Origin: Zoogloeaceae bacterium
GTDB lineage: Bacteria; Pseudomonadota; Gammaproteobacteria; Burkholderiales; Rhodocyclaceae
Reading direction: 5' to 3'
DNA: 64,000 nucleotides
Assembly (NCBI GenBank): GCA_024235635.1
Contig: JACKMA010000001.1
Coordinates: 682,001-746,000, forward strand
Part shown: positions 1-8,568 of the stretch, piece by piece
How positions within the stretch are numbered: the stretch's first letter is position 1
Layout of the letters: every line of letters begins with the position of its first letter
Translations under genes and position numbers: made by a program
The notes under the pieces: generated by a model
What the model was told of the DNA's origin: nothing
The model's database searches: none
What the model saw: the letters and a program-made list of their open reading frames with translations, nothing else

Positions 1-862
1 TGCGCACCTGGTTGCGAAAGCTCAGCTCGACGTCCTGGATCTTTTGATTGGCCTCGCGGATTGCCGCCCGCAGACGCGATATCTGTGCATCGGCCTGATC
101 GCGCTCACCGCGGAATCGGTTGACGTCACGTTCGAGCCGTAACAGCTCGACCTCAGACACCGCGCCGGCACTCGCCAGCGGCTTGGTCACGGCCAGCTCG
201 CGATCGGTCAGCTCGAGCGAGCGCGCAGCACTCGCGCGAGCACCAGTCGCCTCCCGAAGCTCCTCGTTGCGTTGGGTCAACTGCTGACGGGCGATGCCGA
301 GCTGGGCCTCGAGCCCGGCAAGACTGGATTGGTAGTGGGCTCGCTCCTGGGCGACGATTTCGGGGATCTCGTCACGTAGCGCCTGTGCCGGCTCGAACGG
401 CCGGGCGTCCGACAGCGCAGTCAGCCGCGCAGCCCTGGCCTGCAATGCCAGCAGCTCGGCGCGGTTCTCGCGCAGCGAAGACACAAAGCGGGTCGGATCG
501 ATGCGCACCAGCACCTGACCAGCCTCGACGGTCTGCCCTTCCGCGACCAGCAATTCTTCGACGACGCCGCCATCGACCGCCTGCACGACCTGCAACTGGC
601 TCGACGGGATGACCCGTCCCTGTCCCTTGGTCACTTCGTCGATTCGTGCGTAGGCCGCCCACACCACCAGCGCCACGACTACCAGCGCCGCCCAGCGCAG
701 CAATGCCCGCGCCCTGAGCGGCTGCTGGTCCAGGTGCGCCCAATCGGCATCGGCGCCCCAGTTGCGCTCGTCTTGCGATGCCGCCGGCAATGCGCGCCAG
801 AGCGCACCCCCGCCGTCGTTCCGGTCGCCGCGGGTGAACAGAGCCCTCAGGAACTCGCTCAC
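1..862 (-). CDS. Type I secretion periplasmic adaptor (HlyD/LapC family), partial
   Basis: Membrane-fusion protein that links an inner-membrane ABC exporter to an outer-membrane TolC-like channel, so that large proteins cross both membranes in one step. The reading frame is open from a GTG at 862 to the window edge (287 codons), so the C-terminal part is missing. Seen: one transmembrane helix near residues 52-68 after a cytoplasmic N-terminus; a biotinyl-lipoyl-like half motif (VVQAVDGGVVEELLVAEGQTVEAGQVLVRI region, residues about 95-125); then a long Glu/Arg/Leu-rich helix that should form the coiled-coil hairpin. The GTG overlaps the stop of the upstream exporter gene (GTGA), which fixes the start and implies translational coupling. 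Family assignment is firm; LapC rather than another HlyD subtype is inferred from the LapB-like partner. Confidence 0.9.
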   Translation of the reverse strand, partial: MSEFLRALFTRGDRNDGGGALWRALPAASQDERNWGADADWAHLDQQPLRARALLRWAALVVVALVVWAAYARIDEVTKGQGRVIPSSQLQVVQAVDGGVVEELLVAEGQTVEAGQVLVRIDPTRFVSSLRENRAELLALQARAARLTALSDARPFEPAQALRDEIPEIVAQERAHYQSSLAGLEAQLGIARQQLTQRNEELREATGARASAARSLELTDRELAVTKPLASAGAVSEVELLRLERDVNRFRGERDQADAQISRLRAAIREANQKIQDVELSFRNQVR

Positions 863-3060
863 GAGGATCTCCCGATGCGTCCTTGCCGCAGCGCCTCGAT
901 GACCCTGTCCTTGGGACCGTCCGCCACGATGCGTCCGCCGTCCACGACCACGACCCGGGTCGCCAGCGCCAGCAACGAGGTGCGGTGGGTGACGATGATC
1001 AGCGTCCGGCCCTGCGCGAATTCCGCGAGCTGTCGCTTGACCTCTTCTTCGGTGGAATGGTCCATCGCACCGGTCGGTTCGTCGAGCAACAGGATCGACG
1101 GACGGCCGATGACCGCGCGAGCGAGTGCGACGCCCTGGCGCTGCCCGCCCGAAAGGGACTCGCCACGCTCGCCGACCATCATGTCGAATCCTTGAGGGTG
1201 GCCATTGACGAAATCAAGAATGCCACCGATCCGCGCAGCTTCGACCACCTGCTCGTCGGACGCATGGCGCGTGACGATCGTCAGGTTCTCGCGAAGGCTG
1301 CCATAAAACATGCTCGCATCCTGCGACACGTAACCGACGTGACGCCTCAATTCGGCGGGGTCGAGCTGACGCAGATCGATGCCGTCGATCAGCAGCGCCC
1401 CATCGGTCGGCTGGTAGAGGCCGAGAATCAGCTTTTGCAAAGTGGTCTTGCCCGAACCGACGCGCCCGAGAATCGCCACGTGCTCGCCGGCCTTGATACG
1501 CAGGGACACGTTGCGAAGCGCGGGCATTTCCTGGCCGGGATAGGCGAAGGACAGGTCACGGAACTCGATGTCGCCGTCGAACTGCCTGCGGGTGACGAAA
1601 TTCGACCCCTCCGGACGCTCTACCGGCTGCCGCAGGATCTCGTCGAGCGACTTCAGCGCGGTCGATGCGTTGTGGTACTGGGTCAGCAGCGCGGTCACCT
1701 GGCCGATCGGCTGCAAGGCACGCGAACCCAGCATCGAGCACGCGATCAGGCCACCCAGCGTCAGTTGATTCTCGCCGATCAGATAGACGCCGGTAACGAT
1801 CAGGGCGACGTTTACGCTCTGTTGCGCCCACATCGCGCCGTTCGAAGTCGTCGCCGACAGTAGCCGCAGTTGCGCGCCGACCCGCGCCAGAAACGCCGCA
1901 CTGTGCTCCCAGCGCTTCTGCATCACGCCTTCGGCGCCGAGTGCCTTGACCGCCTCGAGGCCGACCAGGCTCTCCACCAGCGTGGCATTGCGAAGCGCGC
2001 TCGCGCGGTAGGTGGTTTCGGTAAGGGCGTGCATGCGACCACGCACGACCAATGCATAGCAGCCGACGATCATGGCACCGACGATGACCGGCAGAGTCAT
2101 CGGCCAGGCGATCCAGCCGATCACCAGCAGGAAGATCACGGCAAAGGGGAGGTCGACGAAGGCGGTGATCGTTGCCGACGTGATGAAGTCACGGACGACC
2201 TCGAAGGAGCGCAGGTTGGCGGCGAACGATCCCGCCGACAGCGGTCGGTGCTCGAGCCGCAGGCCGAGTACCCGTTCCATGATGAAGGCCGATAGCCGCA
2301 CGTCCACGCGGCTGCCCGCAAGGTCGACGAAATAGCCGCGCATCGTCCGCAAGGAAGCATCGGCGGCGACGACGATCAGGACGCCGGCCGCCAGCATCCA
2401 CAAGGTGTCGGTGGCATTGTTCGGCACGACCCGGTCGTACACGTTCATCGTGAACAAGGGCAGCGCAACCGCGAACAGGTTGATCATCAGCGCGGCCAGC
2501 AAGACGTCGCGATACAGCGGCGCATTCTCGGCGAGCGCGCCCCAGAACCAGTGCCGACCACGAATCTTCCCCACCTGGGGCGCCCGTGCGTCGAAACGGA
2601 ACTCCGGCCTGACATAGATCGTGGTGCCGGCATAGCGGGCCGCCAGATCGCGCCGCGTCACTTCGACCGCGGCCTCGCCGAGTTCCGGGAAGATCACGGT
2701 GAAGGTCTCTGTGCTGCGGCTGACGACGACACAGGCGTGATCGTCGTCGAGCAGCACGATGGCCGGCAGCAGCGCCTCGTTGAGCCGCCCCAGCGGTTGG
2801 CGCTGCACGCGGCTTGAGAATCCCGCACGCCTCGCTGCCCTGACCAGCAGCGACGGTGACATTGCCTCGCCATCGATCGGTAATCCGGCGATGGCGGCCT
2901 CGCGGGTCAGTGCCCCGCCATGCGAGCGGACGACGGTCAACAGGCACTCGAGCAATACGTCGAGGCCGGCTGCTCCGGACGCGGCTGGCGGAGGACCGGA
3001 TTCGGCGCGTTCGGCGCCATCCCGCTCGGGGGCAAGGGCTTCCATCGTTTGGCTCACCAT
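859..3060 (-). CDS. Type I secretion ABC transporter, permease and ATPase (LapB/LssB-like)
   Basis: Exporter that uses ATP to move a large substrate, typically an RTX adhesin with a C-terminal signal, with the adaptor encoded just downstream. Three parts are visible: an N-terminal C39-like domain (about residues 30-150) that lacks the Gln/Asp-Cys-Gly context of a true peptidase and so resembles the substrate-docking CLD of LapB-type exporters; a membrane domain (about 180-440, several long hydrophobic helices); and a nucleotide-binding domain with Walker A GRVGSGKTT, signature LSGGQ, Walker B ILLLDEPT and the switch His in VTHR. The start is uncertain: ATG 3060 sits directly after GGGAG, GTG 3057 or ATG 3045 are alternatives, and the frame is open upstream to 3117. 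No substrate or TolC gene is in view. Confidence 0.9.
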   Translation of the reverse strand: MVSQTMEALAPERDGAERAESGPPPAASGAAGLDVLLECLLTVVRSHGGALTREAAIAGLPIDGEAMSPSLLVRAARRAGFSSRVQRQPLGRLNEALLPAIVLLDDDHACVVVSRSTETFTVIFPELGEAAVEVTRRDLAARYAGTTIYVRPEFRFDARAPQVGKIRGRHWFWGALAENAPLYRDVLLAALMINLFAVALPLFTMNVYDRVVPNNATDTLWMLAAGVLIVVAADASLRTMRGYFVDLAGSRVDVRLSAFIMERVLGLRLEHRPLSAGSFAANLRSFEVVRDFITSATITAFVDLPFAVIFLLVIGWIAWPMTLPVIVGAMIVGCYALVVRGRMHALTETTYRASALRNATLVESLVGLEAVKALGAEGVMQKRWEHSAAFLARVGAQLRLLSATTSNGAMWAQQSVNVALIVTGVYLIGENQLTLGGLIACSMLGSRALQPIGQVTALLTQYHNASTALKSLDEILRQPVERPEGSNFVTRRQFDGDIEFRDLSFAYPGQEMPALRNVSLRIKAGEHVAILGRVGSGKTTLQKLILGLYQPTDGALLIDGIDLRQLDPAELRRHVGYVSQDASMFYGSLRENLTIVTRHASDEQVVEAARIGGILDFVNGHPQGFDMMVGERGESLSGGQRQGVALARAVIGRPSILLLDEPTGAMDHSTEEEVKRQLAEFAQGRTLIIVTHRTSLLALATRVVVVDGGRIVADGPKDRVIEALRQGRIGRSS

Positions 3061-3204
3061 CTCCCGGGCTACGTCAGTACGACGGCAATCTTTAGCCGGA
3101 GCGCCGCAAAAGATCATGTCTCCCGCGGTCGAAACGGCAAGAATAGCCCGGCCGGGCTGGTCGGGGACCGCAAACGCGCCCGAGAGAGGGAACTATCATC
3201 GCTG

Positions 3205-3231
3205 TTAGCACTCTCAGATACAGAGTGCTAA
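3205..3231 (+). promoter_or_regulatory. CIRCE operator (HrcA-binding inverted repeat)
   Basis: TTAGCACTC at 3205-3213, nine spacer bases, GAGTGCTAA at 3223-3231: an exact match to the CIRCE consensus bound by the heat-shock repressor HrcA. It lies 26 bp before the rpoH start codon, between any promoter and the ribosome-binding site, so HrcA binding should block rpoH transcription. A possible -10 hexamer TATCAT (3194-3199) sits just upstream of it, without a convincing -35. No hrcA gene is in the window. Confidence 0.93.
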
Positions 3232-3257
3232 CATTGCCGCAAGGAGGAATCCCGTCC

Positions 3258-4112
3258 ATGAACGACAGTCTGACTCTCCCCGTTCCGTCTTCGGCCGGCA
3301 GCATTGACCAGTACATTCAGGCGGTCAATCGCCTGCCGATGCTCACCGAGCGGGAAGAATCATCGCTTGCCCATCGCTTCCGCGACGACGGCGACATCGA
3401 TGCCGCACGCAAGCTGGTGATGTCACACCTGCGCCTGGTGGTGGCGATCGCCCGCGGCTACCTCGGCTATGGACTGCCGCACTCGGATCTGATCCAGGAA
3501 GGCAACATCGGTCTGATGAAGGCGGTCAAGCGCTTCGATCCGGATCGCGGGGTCCGTCTGGTGTCGTTCGCGATCCATTGGATCAAGGCCGAGATCCACG
3601 AGTTCATTCTGAAGAATTGGCGCCTGGTCAAGATTGCAACCACCAAGGCACAGCGCAAGCTGTTCTTCAACCTGCGTGGCATGAAATCGGGTACCGCGAC
3701 GCTTCGTCCGGACGAAGTCGAGGCAGTCGCCGATCACTTGCGCGTCAAGCCCGCGGAAGTGGTCGAAATGGAGACCCGGCTCGGCGGCCAGGACATTCCG
3801 CTCGAGAGCAACGGCAGTGACGACGACGAGCGCTTCGCACCGATCGCCTACCTGCCGGATCCCCATGCCGAGCCGTCCGAAGCGCTGGCCACCGCCCAGC
3901 TCGCCCGGCTCCAGGACCAGGGACTGCGGGCGGCGATCGCCGATCTCGACGACCGCAGTCGCGACATCATCCAGCGCCGCTGGCTGACCGACGGCGATAC
4001 CGCGACCTTGCACGAACTGGCGGCCGAGTACGGGGTGTCGGCCGAACGTATCCGCCAGATCGAAGCCAAGGCGATGAAGAAGATGCGCGGGCAGCTCGAA
4101 CACGTCGTCTGA
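3258..4112 (+). CDS. rpoH: RNA polymerase sigma-32 factor (heat shock)
   Basis: Sigma factor that directs RNA polymerase to heat-shock promoters. The 284-residue product has the usual RpoH length. Region 2 is clear: the RpoH-typical QEGNIGLMKAVKRFDP stretch, then a segment ending in FAIHWIKAEIHEFILKNWR, which is the sigma-32 form of region 2.4; region 4 near the C-terminus holds the helix-turn-helix LHELAAEYGVSAERIRQIEAKAMKKMR. ATG 3258 is chosen because AAGGAGG (3240-3246) stands 11 bases before it; an in-frame ATG at 3225 lies inside the CIRCE repeat and has no such site. Regulation by HrcA is implied by the CIRCE element, giving a link between the two main heat-shock control systems. Confidence 0.96.
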   Translation: MNDSLTLPVPSSAGSIDQYIQAVNRLPMLTEREESSLAHRFRDDGDIDAARKLVMSHLRLVVAIARGYLGYGLPHSDLIQEGNIGLMKAVKRFDPDRGVRLVSFAIHWIKAEIHEFILKNWRLVKIATTKAQRKLFFNLRGMKSGTATLRPDEVEAVADHLRVKPAEVVEMETRLGGQDIPLESNGSDDDERFAPIAYLPDPHAEPSEALATAQLARLQDQGLRAAIADLDDRSRDIIQRRWLTDGDTATLHELAAEYGVSAERIRQIEAKAMKKMRGQLEHVV

Positions 4113-4132
4113 CGGCACGACGCTCAAACACG

Positions 4133-4165
4133 GCACGGCCGGGTTCGCCCGGCCGTGCTTTTTTT
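4133..4165 (+). terminator. Rho-independent terminator after rpoH
   Basis: An 11-bp perfect GC-rich stem (4133-4143 with 4148-4158) closes a TTCG tetraloop and is followed by seven T. It ends the rpoH transcript; hisD converges from the right. Confidence 0.93.
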
Positions 4166-4251
4166 CCGGGGCGGGTCAGCCGTGGCCCACGCCCCGACCG
4201 CCGGCCTGTCGCGCGGGCCACTGAATGGCACCGGCAGACGCCCAGAACGGT

Positions 4252-5553
4252 TCAGGCGTCTCGCCGGAACTCGGCCGATCGGGCGTGTGCCTGCAGACCT
4301 TCACCGTGCGCCAGCACCGACGCGATGTCGCCAAGACGACGAGCGCCCCGCTCCGACACTTTGATCAGGCTGGTGCGCTTCTGAAAGTCATAGACGCCGA
4401 GCGGGGAAGAGAAGCGCGCGCTGCGCATCGTCGGCAGCACGTGGTTGGGCCCGGCGCAGTAGTCGCCGAGGGCCTCGACCGACCAGTGGCCGATGAAGAT
4501 CGCGCCGGCGTGGCGAATCCGGTCGACCAGGGCGTCGCCATCGTCGACCGCCAGTTCGAGGTGCTCGGGGGCGATCCGATTGGCGATCTCGCAAGCCTCG
4601 TCGAGATCCCGGACCTGGATCAGCGCACCGCGATTGGCCAGCGAGCTGGCGATCGTGTCGCGCCGCGGCATCTCGGGCAGCAGTCGTTCGATCGACCGTG
4701 CCACGGATTCGATGAAGGCGGCGTCGGTACACAGCAGGATCGACTGGGCGAGTTCGTCGTGTTCGGCCTGCGCGAACAGGTCCATCGCCACCCAATCGGC
4801 ATTGCCACTGCCGTCAGAGACGATCAGCACCTCGCTCGGCCCTGCCACCATGTCGATGCCGACGGTGCCGAACACCCGGCGCTTGGCGGATGCGACATAG
4901 GCATTGCCGGGGCCGACGATCTTGTCCACCTGCGGCACCGTCGCAGTGCCGAAGGCCAGTGCGGCGACCGCCTGTGCGCCGCCGATCGTGAACACCCGGT
5001 CCACGCCGGTGATCGCGGCGGCAGCCAGCACCAGCGGATTGCGCTCGCCCTGCGGCGTCGGCACCACCATGATCAGTTCGCCGACGCCGGCGACCTTGGC
5101 CGGTATCGCGTTCATCAGCACCGAACTCGGATAGGCGGCGCGACCGCCGGGGACGTACAGGCCGACCCGGTCGAGCGCGGTGACCTGCTGGCCGAGTTCG
5201 GTGCCGTCGTCCTCCACGTAGTTCCACGAGGTCAGCGGCTGGCGCTCATGGTAGGCGCGCACCCGCATCGCGGCAGCCTCGAGCGCCTCGCGCTGGGCCG
5301 CCGGCAGCGAAGCCAGCGCCGCCTGCAACACCGACGGCGCCAGTTCCAATTCACTCATCGCGGCCGCCTCGACGCCGTCGAAGCGCCGTGTGCAGGACAG
5401 CACGGCCTCGTCGCCGCGTTGGCGTACGTCGGCAAGAATCTCTGCGACTGCTTGCTCGATGCGCTGGTCGGTCGCGCTTTCGAACGCCAGCAAGGCGTTG
5501 AGGGTTTGCGAAAAGTCGGCGGCCGCGGAATCGAGTCGGCGAATGGTGCTCAT
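4252..5553 (-). CDS. hisD: Histidinol dehydrogenase
   Basis: Catalyses the last two steps of histidine synthesis, NAD-linked oxidation of histidinol to histidine through histidinal, with a zinc ion. The 433-residue length is normal. Family signatures are visible: the GGRAAYPSSVLMNAIPAKVAG stretch, the VDKIVGPGNAYVASAKR stretch and the DMVAGPSEVLIV and EHDELAQ segments that carry zinc and substrate ligands, plus the EHLE and HVLPT motifs. ATG 5553 overlaps the hisG stop (ATGA). In many betaproteobacteria hisC and hisB come next, but here the gene is followed by the convergent rpoH, so the rest of the pathway must be elsewhere. Confidence 0.97.
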   Translation of the reverse strand: MSTIRRLDSAAADFSQTLNALLAFESATDQRIEQAVAEILADVRQRGDEAVLSCTRRFDGVEAAAMSELELAPSVLQAALASLPAAQREALEAAAMRVRAYHERQPLTSWNYVEDDGTELGQQVTALDRVGLYVPGGRAAYPSSVLMNAIPAKVAGVGELIMVVPTPQGERNPLVLAAAAITGVDRVFTIGGAQAVAALAFGTATVPQVDKIVGPGNAYVASAKRRVFGTVGIDMVAGPSEVLIVSDGSGNADWVAMDLFAQAEHDELAQSILLCTDAAFIESVARSIERLLPEMPRRDTIASSLANRGALIQVRDLDEACEIANRIAPEHLELAVDDGDALVDRIRHAGAIFIGHWSVEALGDYCAGPNHVLPTMRSARFSSPLGVYDFQKRTSLIKVSERGARRLGDIASVLAHGEGLQAHARSAEFRRDA

Positions 5554-6191
5554 GCGACGGCTCCGGAAAAGGCGTCCAGCACCGGCTGGATCAGTTCGCG
5601 CTTCATCTTCATCGAAGCCTGATTGACGATCAGCCGCGATGAAATGTGCAGGATCTCTTCGACCTCGACCAGGTTGTTCGCGCGCAGCGTGCCGCCCGAC
5701 GACACCAGGTCCACGATGGCATCGGCGAGACCCACCAGCGGTGCCAGCTCCATCGAGCCGTAGAGCTTGATCAGGTCGAGATGCACGCCCTTGCCGGCAA
5801 AATGCTGCCGTGCCGACTTGATGTACTTGGTGGCGACGCGGATGCGGCCGCCGGGGCGCACCGCCGCCGCATAGTCGAAACCGGCGGGCGTCGCCACGCA
5901 CATCCGGCAGCGCGCGATGCGCAGATCGAGGGGCTGGTAGAGCCCGGTGCCGCCGTGTTCGAGCAGCACGTCCCGTCCCGCGATGCCGAGATCTGCGGCA
6001 CCGTGCTGGACGTAGGTCGGTGTGTCGGTGGCACGGACGATCACCAGCCTGACGTCGGGCCGGTTAGTGCCGATGATGAGCTTGCGCGAACGCTCCGGGT
6101 TCTCCGTGGGCTCGATGCCGGCCGCTGCCAGCAGCGGCAGGGTTTCCTCGAAGATGCGCCCTTTGGAGAGGGCGATGGTGATGCTGGACAC
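5550..6191 (-). CDS. hisG: ATP phosphoribosyltransferase, short form
   Basis: First and committed enzyme of histidine synthesis: joins ATP and PRPP to give phosphoribosyl-ATP. At 213 residues it is the short form, which lacks the C-terminal regulatory domain and needs the HisZ subunit for activity and feedback control (known for the family); hisZ is not in this window. Seen: the N-terminal ITIALSKGRI strand, the GAADLGIAGRDVLLE segment and the PRPP-binding VDLVSSGGTLRANNL loop near residues 150-165. GTG 6191 is preferred because it gives the conserved N-terminus directly; the frame is open to ATG 6230. It is coupled to hisD by a four-base overlap. Confidence 0.95.
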   Translation of the reverse strand: MSSITIALSKGRIFEETLPLLAAAGIEPTENPERSRKLIIGTNRPDVRLVIVRATDTPTYVQHGAADLGIAGRDVLLEHGGTGLYQPLDLRIARCRMCVATPAGFDYAAAVRPGGRIRVATKYIKSARQHFAGKGVHLDLIKLYGSMELAPLVGLADAIVDLVSSGGTLRANNLVEVEEILHISSRLIVNQASMKMKRELIQPVLDAFSGAVA

Positions 6192-6276
6192 GGGCTGGCG
6201 CCTCGAAAATGTTGGGATTCTAGCCGGCAATCGACACGCTGTCGCGCCGCCGGCGGCGCCGGCCGTACCGAGCCTG

Positions 6277-7530
6277 CTAATGGATGCGGCTAACCCGCGC
6301 GCCGAGCTGGCGCAGCTTGTCGCCGAGCTTCTCGTAGCCGCGATCGAGGTGATAGATGCGATCGACCACCGTTTCGCCGTCGGCCACCAGACCCGCGATG
6401 ATCAAGCCGGCCGAGGCGCGCAGATCCGTCGCCATCACGCTTGCGCCCTCGAGCCGGTCGACGCCGGTGACCACCGCGGTATTGCCGTCGATGCGGATCT
6501 CGGCGCCCAGACGCTGCAGCTCGACGGCGTGCATGAAGCGATTCTCGAAGATCGTCTCGCGTATCACTGCGGTACCCTCGGCAACGCAGTTGATGGCCAT
6601 AAACTGGGCCTGCATGTCGGTCGGAAAGGCCGGATAGGGCGCCGTCCGGATACTGACGGCGGCGAGTCGCGCGGGCGCCGTCAGCCGGATCGCGTCGCGC
6701 TCGCTCTCGATGTCGCAGCCGGCGTCGAGCAGCTTGTCCACCACCGCATCGATGTAGGCGGTGGAAGTCCCGGTCAGCCGGATGCTGCCACCGGTGGCTG
6801 CGGCTGCGCACAGGTAGGTACCGGTCTCGATGCGATCCGGCATGATACGGTGCTCGGCGCCATGCAGACGCTCGACACCCTGGATGCTGATGACGTCGGT
6901 GCCGGCACCCGAGATACGGGCTCCCATCGCCACCAGGCAGTTGGCGAGATCGACCACCTCGGGTTCGCGGGCGGCGTTCTCGATGACGGTCTCGCCATTC
7001 GCCAGGCAGGCTGCCATCATCAGGTTCTCGGTCCCGGTCACGGTCACCATGTCGGTGAACAGCTTCGCGCCCCGCAGCCCGCCGGCGACTGTCGCATGGA
7101 TGTAGCCGTGCTCGACGGCGACCTTCGCCCCCATCGCCTGCAGCCCCTTCAGGTGCTGATCGACCGGCCGCGCGCCGATCGCACAGCCCCCCGGCAACGA
7201 AACCCGTGCCTCGCCGACACGCGCCATCAGCGGCCCCAGCACGAGGATCGACGCACGCATGGTCTTGACCATCTCGTACGGCGCCAGTGGATTGTCGAGC
7301 TTCGAGGCGTCGAGGGTCACGCGGTCGGCATCGCGCTCGACCGCAACGCCCATCTGACCGAGCAAGCGCAGCAGGGTCGCGATGTCCTGCAGTTGCGGCA
7401 CGTTGGTCAGCGTCACCGGTTCGGCACTGAGCAGGGCCGCACAGAGGATCGGCAGCGCCGCGTTCTTGGCGCCGGATACCGTGGTCTCGCCGTCGAGCCG
7501 CGCGCCGCCATGAATCAGGAGTTTGTCCAT
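6277..7530 (-). CDS. murA: UDP-N-acetylglucosamine 1-carboxyvinyltransferase
   Basis: Cytoplasmic enzyme that transfers enolpyruvyl from PEP to UDP-GlcNAc, the committed step of peptidoglycan synthesis and target of fosfomycin. The 417-residue length and two-domain repeat are normal. The PEP-binding Lys-Asn pair is in VSGAKNAALPI (about 19-28) and the catalytic cysteine is present in LPGGCAIGARPVDQH (about residue 116), so the enzyme should be fosfomycin-sensitive by this criterion. It lies 10 bp after the BolA-family gene on the same strand, a pairing (ibaG-murA) common in proteobacteria. Confidence 0.97.
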   Translation of the reverse strand: MDKLLIHGGARLDGETTVSGAKNAALPILCAALLSAEPVTLTNVPQLQDIATLLRLLGQMGVAVERDADRVTLDASKLDNPLAPYEMVKTMRASILVLGPLMARVGEARVSLPGGCAIGARPVDQHLKGLQAMGAKVAVEHGYIHATVAGGLRGAKLFTDMVTVTGTENLMMAACLANGETVIENAAREPEVVDLANCLVAMGARISGAGTDVISIQGVERLHGAEHRIMPDRIETGTYLCAAAATGGSIRLTGTSTAYIDAVVDKLLDAGCDIESERDAIRLTAPARLAAVSIRTAPYPAFPTDMQAQFMAINCVAEGTAVIRETIFENRFMHAVELQRLGAEIRIDGNTAVVTGVDRLEGASVMATDLRASAGLIIAGLVADGETVVDRIYHLDRGYEKLGDKLRQLGARVSRIH

Positions 7531-7540
7531 CGCTGCCCGC

Positions 7541-7798
7541 TCACTCGTCCAGTTGCCGGCGGAATTCGTCCCACTGGGCCGGCGTGTAGGTCTGCAGCTG
7601 CAGGGCGTGGATCTCGTTCCCCATCAGGGCCCCGAGCGTCGCGTAGACGGCCTGATGCTGTCGCACCCTTGGCTTGCCGGCGAAGGCCTCGCTGACCACG
7701 ATGCCGGTGAAATGCACGCCGTCGTCGCCGGCAATTTCGACGTAGTCGCAGGTCAAACCCTGCTCGATCAATTGTTTGATTTGTTCTGCTTCGAACAT
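7541..7798 (-). CDS. ibaG: BolA-family protein (IbaG-like)
   Basis: Small 85-residue BolA-fold protein. Members of this subgroup work with monothiol glutaredoxins in iron-sulfur cluster handling and acid response (family knowledge). Seen: an N-terminal helix (EQIKQLIEQGL), a strand pair with GDDGVHFTGIVVSEAF, and the conserved helix RVRQHQAVYATLGALMGNEIHALQLQTYTP carrying the invariant histidine region. Position between an exporter gene and murA matches ibaG rather than bolA itself. The start ATG 7798 is the only sensible one. Confidence 0.9.
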   Translation of the reverse strand: MFEAEQIKQLIEQGLTCDYVEIAGDDGVHFTGIVVSEAFAGKPRVRQHQAVYATLGALMGNEIHALQLQTYTPAQWDEFRRQLDE

Positions 7799-7808
7799 TT
7801 CCAGATCC

Positions 7809-8564
7809 TCAGCTGCGCAGCTTGTAGCCGCGCGACAACATGTTCAGCGTGAGACCGGCCACCAGCACCAGGCACACCACGACGACGCCGAGGCTCGCCC
7901 ACGGCGAGACGTCGGACTGGCCGAAGAAACCATAGCGGAAGCCATCGATCATGTAGAAGAACGGGTTGACATGGGATACCGCCTGCCAGAAGGCGGGCAG
8001 CGAGTGAATCGAGTAGAACACGCCCGAGAGCATCGTCAGGGGCATGATCAGGAAATTCTGGAAGCCCGCCAGCTGATCGAATTTTTCCGCCCAGATGCCG
8101 GCGACGACGCCGAGCGAACCGAGCATTGCGCCGCCCATCAGCGCGAAGGCCGCGATCCACAGCGGCGACCGCGGCACGAGATCGGCGAACGGCAGGGCCG
8201 CCACACCGACACCGAGACCGACGAAGGCACCGCGCATCACCGAGGCCAGCACGTAGGCGGCATAGAACTCGCGATAGCTGATTGGCGGCAGCAGCACGAA
8301 CACCAGGTTGCCGGTGATCTTGCTCTGGATCAGCGACGACGAGCTGTTGGCGAAGGCATTCTGTAGCACCGACATCATGATCAGGCCGGGCACCAGGAAG
8401 CTGGTGTAGGAGACGCCCGCGAAGACCTCGACGTGTTCCTCGAGCACGTGCGAGAAGATCATCAGATAGAGCACGGAGGTCAGTACCGGCGCGCCGACGG
8501 TCTGGAAACTGACCTTCCAGAAGCGCAGCACCTCCTTGTAGAGCAGGGTCGAAAAGCCTGTCAT
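7809..8564 (-). CDS. ABC-2 type exporter, permease subunit (YadH-like)
   Basis: Integral membrane subunit (251 residues, six predicted helices) of an ABC-2 exporter. The hydrophobic segments, the conserved FLVPGLIMMSVLQNAF region and the C-terminal LSGVFYSIHSLP...VNPFFYMIDGFRYGF signature are those of the ABC-2 permease family. The start ATG 8564 follows the ATPase gene by a few bases and gives the expected cytoplasmic N-terminus (FSTLLYKEVLRFWK). The substrate is unknown; this pair habitually follows the mla genes in betaproteobacteria, which suggests, but does not show, an envelope role. Confidence 0.9.
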   Translation of the reverse strand: MTGFSTLLYKEVLRFWKVSFQTVGAPVLTSVLYLMIFSHVLEEHVEVFAGVSYTSFLVPGLIMMSVLQNAFANSSSSLIQSKITGNLVFVLLPPISYREFYAAYVLASVMRGAFVGLGVGVAALPFADLVPRSPLWIAAFALMGGAMLGSLGVVAGIWAEKFDQLAGFQNFLIMPLTMLSGVFYSIHSLPAFWQAVSHVNPFFYMIDGFRYGFFGQSDVSPWASLGVVVVCLVLVAGLTLNMLSRGYKLRS

Positions 8565-8568
8565 CGAT

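Noticed and set aside
372..743. 123-residue minus-strand reading frame
   Set aside because: Out-of-frame shadow of the adaptor gene; low-complexity Gly/Arg/Ala composition, no ribosome-binding site.
4225..5622. 465-residue plus-strand frame opposite hisD
   Set aside because: Antisense shadow of a clearly identified gene; His/Arg/Gln-rich with no family motif.
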